From contig DYMK01000012.1 of assembly GCA_020721585.1 (NCBI GenBank), positions 1 to 57,722 of the forward strand: a stretch of DNA of 57,722 nt. The letters run 5' to 3'. Below, piece by piece: positions 52,309 through 57,722 of the stretch; positions within the stretch are counted from its first letter, which is position 1; every line of letters begins with the position of its first letter. The stretch comes from Sulfuricurvum sp. (lineage in GTDB: Bacteria; Campylobacterota; Campylobacteria; Campylobacterales; Sulfurimonadaceae). The notes beneath the pieces were generated by a model. It saw nothing but the letters and a program-made list of their open reading frames with translations. It was not told where the DNA came from and searched no databases. The translations under genes and the position numbers were made by a program.

Positions 52309-52989
52309 ATGAGAATACGTTTTGGACTAATGGGGTTCATGATGGTGGGACACTTGGGGGCGTTTGATCTTGTTCTGGATGTGGGTCATACCCCCAAGCA
52401 ATCGGGGGCAATGAGTGCGACGTGTACCCAAGAGTACCAGTATAACCGCACCTTAGCGACCCATGTTGATCGCTATGTACGCCAACACAGTGGGATCAAT
52501 GTCGTTTTGAATTCCTCCCAAGCGCGACCGGAGATCAGTTTCCGTGATCGGTATGCTTCAAGTTATGGTAAAGATCTTTTTCTTTCCCTTCATCACGACT
52601 CCGTTCAAAAACAGTATCTCCATTTTGATGTGAATGGGTGTCCTAGCTCTACGCATGGTTTAGGTTTTTCACTGTTTGTCTCCCGTAAAAATCCCTATTT
52701 TAGCGCGTCGCTTGCCTACGCCCAAAAAATTGGTGTTCAGCTTATCGCCCAAGGGCTTCACCCCTCCACCCATCACAGTGAACCCATTGCAGGGGAAAAT
52801 CGGGAATTAGCGGATGCTGCTTTGGGGATTTATCTGTTTGATGACCTAAAAGTATTGAAATTTGCCAAATCCCCTGCGGTGCTTCTGGAATCGGGGGTGA
52901 TTGTCAATCCATGGGAAGAGCAAGTGGTGCGTACTGAAGCGTACCAAGATAAAATTGCCAAAGCCATTGCGAGTGTGGAGAACCCCTAA
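52309..52989 (+). CDS. N-acetylmuramoyl-L-alanine amidase (Amidase_3)
   Basis: A 226-residue exported zinc amidase that cleaves the link between peptidoglycan glycan and stem peptide. A signal peptide (about 1-19) is followed by LVLDVGHTPKQ (zinc histidine), QEYQYNRTLA (zinc glutamate), FLSLHHDSV (second histidine) and late AVLLESGVI (catalytic glutamate). No SPOR or AMIN domain is present, so it is a minimal form. The start at ATG 52309 is chosen for the ribosome site; a longer frame to 52234 overlaps the promoter. It is convergent with mutY, overlapping by four bases. Confidence 0.92.
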   Translation: MRIRFGLMGFMMVGHLGAFDLVLDVGHTPKQSGAMSATCTQEYQYNRTLATHVDRYVRQHSGINVVLNSSQARPEISFRDRYASSYGKDLFLSLHHDSVQKQYLHFDVNGCPSSTHGLGFSLFVSRKNPYFSASLAYAQKIGVQLIAQGLHPSTHHSEPIAGENRELADAALGIYLFDDLKVLKFAKSPAVLLESGVIVNPWEEQVVRTEAYQDKIAKAIASVENP

Positions 52990-53954
52990 TCTTTTTCCTT
53001 TGGGTGTATCCATTGCAGCACTTTGTGATCGGCACGGCTTAGGGAGAGGCGTCCAATCTCCTCAAGGCTAAACCACTCAAACTCCTCTTGGGGATCATTG
53101 TGGGTCTCGTGATAGCAATCGGCTTCGAGGGTGAAATGGGAATAGTGTTGGGTAATATGCCCCAAATAGTGACTGTGATACCCCCATGACCCTTTTTCAT
53201 ACTGCGCAAAGCCCCATAACCCTGATAAAAATCGCTCTTTTCGTTGCGCCAGTGCGAATTTCCCCTCTCGTTCAAAGAGGATAATGTCCCGTACCCGAAT
53301 GGGTTTTGGTTTTGTGACTTTTGCCATGGGATAGCGTAGGGGTTCTGCTCGTCCCTTACAGTGCTTACCAAAAGGGCATTCGTCGCATTTGGGTTGTTTG
53401 CCCACACACACCAGTGACCCTAAGTCCATCATCGCTTGATTGTACTCAAACGGGTGCTGTTTATCAAAAAGGTCGTACGCATAGCCCCATAATTGTTTTT
53501 CGTCGCGCTCGCCAAGGGCGTAGTAGCGGTGCAAAATCCGTTTTACGTTGGCATCGAGGATCGGAAGGGCTTCACGATAGGCAAACGCGGCAATCGCATG
53601 GGCGGTGGAGCGTCCAATTCCGGGTAAGGTCATTAGCTCCTGTGCAGTAGCGGGCAAAATCCCTTGGCACGCACGGGCGGCAGCGTGGAGATTGCGCGCG
53701 CGGGTGTAGTAGCCCAACCCCTCCCACATTTTCAAAACATCGTCCACCTCCGCACACGCGACCTCGTTAAACGTGGAAAATTTCTCCAAAAAAGGGAAAT
53801 AAAACCGCTCCAAAACGGTCTTGACTTGAGTTTGCTGGAGCATGATTTCACTGAGATAAATACGATAGGGGTCATTCGTCGTTCGCCATGGAAGATCGTG
53901 CCGTCCGTGGGTGTGATACCATGCTAATAAGAGCTGTTGCGGGGTTGTTTTCAT
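52986..53954 (-). CDS. mutY: A/G-specific adenine glycosylase MutY
   Basis: A 322-residue DNA glycosylase that removes adenine mispaired with 8-oxoguanine. It has PWRTTNDPYRIYLSEIMLQQ, the catalytic glutamate region SEIMLQQTQV, the helix-hairpin-helix LMTLPGIGRSTAHAI with the following catalytic aspartate in LPILDANVKR, and the iron-sulfur cysteines C-x6-C-x2-C-x5-C in CVGKQPKCDECPFGKHC. A C-terminal Nudix-like domain recognises 8-oxoG. ATG 53954 lies six bases after a TATAAT, so the mRNA is probably leaderless. Confidence 0.96.
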   Translation of the reverse strand: MKTTPQQLLLAWYHTHGRHDLPWRTTNDPYRIYLSEIMLQQTQVKTVLERFYFPFLEKFSTFNEVACAEVDDVLKMWEGLGYYTRARNLHAAARACQGILPATAQELMTLPGIGRSTAHAIAAFAYREALPILDANVKRILHRYYALGERDEKQLWGYAYDLFDKQHPFEYNQAMMDLGSLVCVGKQPKCDECPFGKHCKGRAEPLRYPMAKVTKPKPIRVRDIILFEREGKFALAQRKERFLSGLWGFAQYEKGSWGYHSHYLGHITQHYSHFTLEADCYHETHNDPQEEFEWFSLEEIGRLSLSRADHKVLQWIHPKEKD

Positions 53955-53960
53955 GGCGGT

Positions 53961-53966
53961 ATTATA
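53961..53966 (-). promoter_or_regulatory. -10 element of mutY, leaderless
   Basis: TATAAT on the minus strand ends six bases before the mutY ATG at 53954. Transcription would start at or next to the start codon; no ribosome site is present. It faces away from the hsdM promoter 13 bp away. Confidence 0.55.
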
Positions 53967-53978
53967 TCCTTTGGGGGT

Positions 53979-53984
53979 TATAAT
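53979..53984 (+). promoter_or_regulatory. -10 element of the hsdM operon
   Basis: TATAAT 32 bp before ATG 54017, within the 62-bp gap shared with mutY. The hsdM start has only a weak GAG before it. Confidence 0.55.
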
Positions 53985-54016
53985 GCGATTCAAATTGTCA
54001 AAAATGGATACGCGAG

Positions 54017-55573
54017 ATGGGCGAAGAGCAAAAAAAACTATTAGAACAACAATTATGGAACATCGCTAATACCTTACGGGGGAAAATGGATGCGGATGAG
54101 TTTCGTGATTACATCCTTGGATTTATCTTTTACAAATACCTTTCCGAAAAAATAGAAAATTATGCGGATGCGATTCTCAAAGAGGATGAAATTACCTATC
54201 TCCAATTGGATGAAAATACGCACGCAGAGCTTTTAAGGGCTATTCGTGAAGAAGCGATCGAAAAACTGGGCTATTTTCTCAAACCCTCTGAGCTTTTTAG
54301 TCAAGTAGCCAAACGGGGGAATGGGGATACAAACAACTTCATCCTCGAAGATCTCACAAAAATTCTCCGTAGTATTGAGTCATCGACCATGGGGCATGAG
54401 AGTGAGGACGATTTTGTCCATCTTTTTGAAGACCTCGATTTGACCTCGACCAAGCTTGGCAAAACCGAAGAAGCAAAAAACACTCTTATCGCCAAAGTCC
54501 TTTTCCATCTCGACCAAATCAATTTTGAGCTCAAAAATCACGACCGTGATGTGCTTGGGGATGCGTATGAGTATTTGATTTCTCAATTCGCCGCAGGGGC
54601 AGGGAAAAAAGCGGGAGAGTTTTATACGCCGCAACAAGTCTCTAAAATCCTCGCAAAAATCGTCACCAATGGTAAAACCAAACTCAAATCGGTCTATGAC
54701 CCCACGTGTGGCTCAGGCTCTTTGCTCCTTCGTGTTGCCAAAGAGGTTCAGGACGTGAGCAACTTCTACGGTCAGGAACTTAACCGCACCACCTACAATC
54801 TTGCCCGAATGAACATGATTATGCACGATGTCCATTATCGTAAGTTTGACATCAAGCAAGAAGACACCCTCGAACACCCGCAACACATTGACCACCGTTT
54901 TGAAGCGATTGTCGCTAATCCTCCCTTCTCCGCTAACTGGTCGGCTTCACCTTTGCATACGAGTGATGACCGTTTTAGTCAATACGGTGTTTTAGCTCCT
55001 AAAAGCAAAGCCGATTTCGCGTTTGTCCAACACATGATTTACCATCTTGATGAGAATGGGACGATGGCGATTGTCTTGCCTCATGGGGTATTGTTCCGTG
55101 GTTCCTCGGAGGGAATCATCCGTAAATACCTTATTGAGAACAAAAACTTTCTTGACTGCGTTATCGGTCTGCCTGCCAATATCTTTTATGGCACTTCGAT
55201 CCCGACGTGTATTTTGGTGTTCAAAAAATGCCGTGAAGACTCTGAATACGTCCTCTTTATCGATGCGTCCAATGAGTATGAAAAAGCTAAAAATCAAAAC
55301 ATCCTCACCGATGAGAATGTCGAGAAGATTATCGATACGTACGAAAAGAGAGACGTAATCGAAAAATACTCCCACCTCGCCCCATTGAGCGAAATAGCCG
55401 AAAATGATTACAACCTCAATATCCCCCGTTATGTCGATACCTTTGAGGAAGAGGAATCCATCGACTTGGATGCGGTATCCCATGCGCTTCGTGACATCGA
55501 TATTCAGATGCGCGACACCGATGCGACCATAGCGGCATTTTGCGCTGAACTTGGTATTGGCTCACCGTTTTAA
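54017..55573 (+). CDS. hsdM: Type I restriction-modification methyltransferase HsdM
   Basis: A 518-residue N6-adenine methyltransferase subunit. The helical N-terminus (LWNIANTLRGKMDADEFRDY) is followed by FYTPQQVSKILAKI, motif I DPTCGSGSLLLRV and motif IV NPPFSANW. HsdM needs an HsdS specificity subunit for target recognition and, with HsdR, restricts unmodified DNA. In this locus the expected hsdS is missing directly downstream; instead a MazF-like gene follows 11 bp later. HsdR could lie beyond the window edge. Confidence 0.96.
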   Translation: MGEEQKKLLEQQLWNIANTLRGKMDADEFRDYILGFIFYKYLSEKIENYADAILKEDEITYLQLDENTHAELLRAIREEAIEKLGYFLKPSELFSQVAKRGNGDTNNFILEDLTKILRSIESSTMGHESEDDFVHLFEDLDLTSTKLGKTEEAKNTLIAKVLFHLDQINFELKNHDRDVLGDAYEYLISQFAAGAGKKAGEFYTPQQVSKILAKIVTNGKTKLKSVYDPTCGSGSLLLRVAKEVQDVSNFYGQELNRTTYNLARMNMIMHDVHYRKFDIKQEDTLEHPQHIDHRFEAIVANPPFSANWSASPLHTSDDRFSQYGVLAPKSKADFAFVQHMIYHLDENGTMAIVLPHGVLFRGSSEGIIRKYLIENKNFLDCVIGLPANIFYGTSIPTCILVFKKCREDSEYVLFIDASNEYEKAKNQNILTDENVEKIIDTYEKRDVIEKYSHLAPLSEIAENDYNLNIPRYVDTFEEEESIDLDAVSHALRDIDIQMRDTDATIAAFCAELGIGSPF

Positions 55574-55584
55574 AGGGGGAAAGT

Positions 55585-55974
55585 ATGAAAAACTTTGATA
55601 AATGGAATGATGTCAAAAAGAGAATAAACGGCAAAATAAAAACACCTCAAATACGGCAAAGAGAGATTTATTGGGCGAATATCGGTGAGAATATTGAATT
55701 TGAGCAAAACGGCAAAGGGGAAGATTTTATGCGACCGCTACTGATATTTAAAAAGTTCTCTAATACGATGTTTTTTGGTATCCCCTTATCCACGCAACAA
55801 AAAGAGGGCGATTGGTTTTTTGAGTTTAGCTTTTTAGAGGATAAATCAAGCACCGCTTTGATTGTTCAGGGTAGATTATTTGACGCAAAAAGATTGGATA
55901 GAAAAATAGGAAAAATGTCGATAGAAGATTTTGAGAGTTTAAAAATGAGTTTCAAGGAGTTGTTCAATGTGTGA
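55585..55974 (+). CDS. PemK/MazF-like protein, copy 1
   Basis: A 129-residue protein of the PemK/MazF fold. The segment REIYWANIGENI followed by GKGEDFMRPLLIFKKF and FGIPLST is the typical beta-barrel core of MazF toxins, which cut single-stranded mRNA. An N-terminal extension of about 25 residues (MKNFDKWNDVKKR) precedes the core. GGGGGAAAG is the ribosome site. No recognisable antitoxin is adjacent. A second copy lies at 57277-57666 with an almost identical N-terminus. It lies between hsdM and an hsdS remnant, an unusual place. Confidence 0.8.
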   Translation: MKNFDKWNDVKKRINGKIKTPQIRQREIYWANIGENIEFEQNGKGEDFMRPLLIFKKFSNTMFFGIPLSTQQKEGDWFFEFSFLEDKSSTALIVQGRLFDAKRLDRKIGKMSIEDFESLKMSFKELFNV

Positions 55975-56066
55975 TGTTCTCCCCGACGAATCGGGAATAG
56001 TCCTGACAAGCAGGGAATTAGAAGAGAAGTATAACACACCAATGATAAATAATCAAAACCATTCTC

Positions 56067-56112
56067 GTCATCCCGAACTTGATTCTCGTCATTCCGTGCT
56101 TGACACGGAATC
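56067..56112. repeat. GTCAT palindromic repeat, copy 3 (partly doubled)
   Basis: A GTCATCCCGAACTTGATTC half-unit followed by a hairpin in which ATTCCGTG (56091-56098) pairs with CACGGAAT (56104-56111). The stem is identical to hairpin 1 of the copy at 31390-31457. It lies just before the hsdS-like sequence and within an open frame. Confidence 0.8.
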
Positions 56113-56120
56113 TAAAACCG

Positions 56121-56170
56121 CAAAACTGCGCTTTAAAGAGTTTAGTGAGGAGTGGGAAGAGAAAAAATTG
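56121..56170 (+). repeat. hsdS-start direct repeat, left copy
   Basis: A 50-bp stretch beginning CAAAACTGCGCTTTAAAGAG encodes the first residues of an HsdS protein. It matches 57211-57260 at 47 of 50 positions, and the two copies enclose the DUF1016 nuclease gene. Confidence 0.9.
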
Positions 56171-56181
56171 GAGAATATAGA

Positions 56182-57204
56182 ATGAAAAATCTTCTCAAGT
56201 CAGAATTACTTACTAATATTCGAAATCTTCTCATCGAATCTCGCGGAAAACTACAGCAAACCGTCAATACGGTGATGGTGCAAACCTATTGGCATATCGG
56301 TAGGATGATTGTCGAAGAGGAGCAACAAGGGGAGCAAAGAGCCCAATACGGTAAAGCGCAGCTAGAGCAGATAGCCAACGTGTTAACACAAGAGTTCGGC
56401 AAAGGATTTGACGTTACTAATTTACGAAAAATGAGACAGTTTTATCAACTCTTTCCAATTCGAGACTCAGTGCGTCTCGAATTGAGTTGGACGCATTACC
56501 GTATCCTCATCCGAGTTGAAAATCTAAAAGCACGAGAATGGTATATAGCAGAGAGTATCGCAAACAACTGGAGCGTAAGGGCGCTAGAGCGTCAAATTAG
56601 TACCCTTTATTACGAACGACTTCTTTCAAGCAGTGATAAAGCTCCTGTCATTCAAGAAGCATCCGAAAAAACAACTCCATTGCAAGTGGACATTAAAAAT
56701 TATTTACGTGATCCCTATATCCTCGATTTTTTAAATCTTCCGACTACCTCAGTAGTGGAAAGCACGATAGAACAGGGATTGATTGATAATCTACAGCAAT
56801 TTTTACTCGAACTTGGACGGGGGTTTGCGTTCGTTTCCCGCCAACAGCGTCTTAGCGTCGAGGATCAAGATTTTTATATTGATTTGGTGTTTTACAACTT
56901 CAAACTCAAATGTTTTTTACTGATTGATTTAAAACTGGGAAAACTCGCCCATCAAGATGTGGGACAAATGGACACCTACGTCCGTATCTATGACAAATTT
57001 CACAAAAGCGAGGATGATAATCCGACCATCGGGCTGATATTGTGCAGTGAAAAATCTGAAGCGGTGGCAAAATACTCTGTATTAAGTGATAGTAAACAGC
57101 TTTTTAGTTCTAAATATCTCCCCTATCTCCCAAGTGAAGAAGAACTCCGAATCGAGCTTTTACGTGAGCGTTATTTGATCAATGATGCGGGAGAAACCCA
57201 ATGA
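56182..57204 (+). CDS. DUF1016/YhcG-type PD-(D/E)XK nuclease
   Basis: A 340-residue protein of the YhcG/DUF1016 family. The N-terminal helical domain (YWHIGRMIVEEEQQGEQRA and FGKGFDVTNLRKMRQFYQ) is followed by the family segment SWTHYRILIRVEN and WYIAESIANNWSVRALERQI. The C-terminal nuclease domain has the PD-(D/E)XK core DFYIDLVFYNFKLKCFLLID followed by LKLGKL. Such proteins are frequent in defence islands and often lie inside type I RM operons; a role in stabilising or controlling them is suspected. ATG 56182 overlaps the upstream remnant (ATGA), and the stop overlaps the next remnant (ATGA). It is flanked by the direct repeats. Confidence 0.9.
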   Translation: MKNLLKSELLTNIRNLLIESRGKLQQTVNTVMVQTYWHIGRMIVEEEQQGEQRAQYGKAQLEQIANVLTQEFGKGFDVTNLRKMRQFYQLFPIRDSVRLELSWTHYRILIRVENLKAREWYIAESIANNWSVRALERQISTLYYERLLSSSDKAPVIQEASEKTTPLQVDIKNYLRDPYILDFLNLPTTSVVESTIEQGLIDNLQQFLLELGRGFAFVSRQQRLSVEDQDFYIDLVFYNFKLKCFLLIDLKLGKLAHQDVGQMDTYVRIYDKFHKSEDDNPTIGLILCSEKSEAVAKYSVLSDSKQLFSSKYLPYLPSEEELRIELLRERYLINDAGETQ

Positions 57205-57290
57205 GAAGCCCAAAACTGCGCTTTAAAGAGTTTAGTGGGGAGTGGGAAGAGAAGAAGTTGGGGGAAAGGTATCACGATGAAAAATTTTGA
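57201..57290 (+). pseudogene. Second hsdS 5' remnant
   Basis: A 29-codon frame starting ATG 57201, overlapping the nuclease stop. MRSPKLRFKEFSGEWEEKK is a perfect HsdS N-terminus; after LGE the frame runs into the second MazF-like gene and stops at 57290. The hsdS sequence is therefore cut after about 22 codons. The GGGGGAAAGG in its end acts as the ribosome site of that MazF-like gene. Confidence 0.75.
57211..57260 (+). repeat. hsdS-start direct repeat, right copy
   Basis: Right copy of the 50-bp repeat at 56121-56170 (47 of 50 identical). The distance between copies is 1090 bp and holds exactly one gene. Confidence 0.9.
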
Positions 57291-57666
57291 TAAATGGAAT
57301 GAAGTCAAAAAAAGAACCGAACAAAAAGAAGAGACGGCAATATTTAAAGAGCGTGAAATTTATTGGGCGAATATTGGTGAAAATATCGGATATGAGCAAA
57401 ACGGAAAGGGTGAAGACTTTATGAGACCTCTTTTAATTTTTCGTAAATATTCCAATAAACTTTTCTGCGGTATACCGCTATCCACGACTATTCGAGAGGG
57501 TAGTTTCTTTTTCAACTTTAAATTCTCAAGTGATAAAGAGAGTAGTGCACTACTCGTGCAGGCAAAAACATTTGATGGCAAAAGATTAGATAGAAAAATC
57601 GGTATGATAGATAAAGATGATTTTAAACGTCTTGAACAAAAGATGAGAGAGTTAATGAAATTATGA
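57277..57666 (+). CDS. PemK/MazF-like protein, copy 2
   Basis: A 129-residue paralogue of the gene at 55585, with the same length and start (MKNFDKWNEVKKR), the core REIYWANIGENIGYEQNGKG followed by EDFMRPLLIFRK, FCGIPLST, and the KRLDRKIG segment near the C-terminus. The two proteins differ mainly in the middle (residues about 70-95). The start lies inside the second hsdS remnant. The stop overlaps a possible next ATG at 57663. As with copy 1 no antitoxin is visible. MazF-type RNase activity is inferred from family only. Confidence 0.8.
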   Translation: MKNFDKWNEVKKRTEQKEETAIFKEREIYWANIGENIGYEQNGKGEDFMRPLLIFRKYSNKLFCGIPLSTTIREGSFFFNFKFSSDKESSALLVQAKTFDGKRLDRKIGMIDKDDFKRLEQKMRELMKL

Positions 57667-57722
57667 GAGGCGAATTCGCATCATTAACGAATACCCATTG
57701 CCAATATTCTACCATCCAAACC
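57663..57722 (+). other. Possible start of a further gene (partial)
   Basis: ATG 57663 overlaps the stop of the second MazF-like gene (ATGA), and the frame stays open for 20 codons to the window edge (MRGEFASLTNTHCQ). Another frame here is also open. Nothing recognisable can be read; an hsdS remainder or antitoxin would be expected from context but is not shown. Confidence 0.2.

Larger units (their letters stand above)
55967..56185 (+). pseudogene. hsdS 5' remnant with embedded palindromic repeat
   Basis: A 72-codon frame overlapping the first MazF-like gene by eight bases. The last 21 residues, LRFKEFSEEWEEKKLENIE preceded by AK, are the usual start of type I specificity subunits; the frame then stops at 56185 instead of running on for about 400 codons. 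The middle (RHPELDSRHSVLDTES) is encoded by a palindromic repeat, and the first 25 residues (MCDVLPDESGIVLTSRELEEKY) are unrecognised. Its stop overlaps the start of the nuclease gene (ATGA). It may be translated only to couple neighbours. Confidence 0.65.

Noticed and set aside
55967-56185. Small overlapping frame as antitoxin of the first MazF-like protein
   Set aside because: Most of the frame is palindromic repeat and hsdS-start sequence, and nothing like it follows the second MazF-like gene.

Overview
The window looks like chromosome of a free-living Campylobacterota (epsilonproteobacterium), most likely a Sulfuricurvum/Sulfurimonas-type sulfur oxidiser. The strongest support is the gene order rppH-lysC-hobA-holB(delta prime)-folP, because HobA is a DnaA partner known only from this phylum, together with an HspR-type operator in front of clpB and the rpmH-rnpA-yidD-yidC-jag-mnmE block. 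Genus is inference. No rRNA, tRNA, CRISPR array or insertion sequence is visible.

Layout. 1-4130: end of a molybdate uptake operon (modA, with a ModE-type operator), an orphan HigA antitoxin joined to proA and a short ABC ATPase, then a two-gene unit that looks like a RelE/ParE-fold toxin with an unrecognised partner. 4133-13315 (minus): a complete five-gene alpha-2-macroglobulin locus of the yfaA-yfaT-yfaS-yfaQ-yfaP type. All its products are exported or membrane anchored. The macroglobulin keeps a thioester motif, and its neighbours carry PBP-like, SpoIID-like, HExxH and NlpC/P60-like motifs, which suggests a periplasmic protease-trap and cell-wall system. 13379-26343 (minus): twelve genes with almost no spaces. 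They encode CDP-glucose synthesis (rfbF, rfbG), C-3 deoxygenation (rfbH), a thiamine diphosphate lyase, an SDR, a dehydroquinate-synthase-like cyclase, a HpcH/HpaI aldolase and an epimerase, followed by a Gtr-like export module (GtrA, a large membrane protein, GtrB) and a glycosyltransferase. This set predicts an unusual branched, possibly carbocyclic, CDP-sugar that is moved across the inner membrane on a lipid carrier.

26512-39309: mixed genes, including a DnaQ-like exonuclease behind an acidic protein, two diguanylate cyclases, a MoxR ATPase, lgt, clpB, a tetraheme cytochrome and a TPR glycosyltransferase. 39393-49640 (plus): conserved core genes for membrane insertion, tRNA modification, lysine/threonine precursor synthesis, replication initiation and folate, ending in a cation/proton antiporter. 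49637-53954: cyclophilin, a NERD/helicase-like ATPase, HU, an amidase and MutY.

54017-57722: a type I restriction-modification locus in which hsdM is followed not by an intact hsdS but by a MazF/PemK-like gene, an hsdS 5' remnant, a DUF1016/YhcG nuclease, a second hsdS 5' remnant and a second MazF-like gene, all overlapping or nearly so. A 50-bp stretch of the hsdS start is present twice with 3 mismatches. The 3' part of the locus lies beyond the window.

Three copies of a GTCAT-type palindromic repeat are scattered over the window; two lie inside reading frames. The parts most likely to hold undescribed biology are the CDP-sugar operon and the hsdM cassette region, followed by the macroglobulin locus and the toxin-antitoxin-like pair at 3322-4126.
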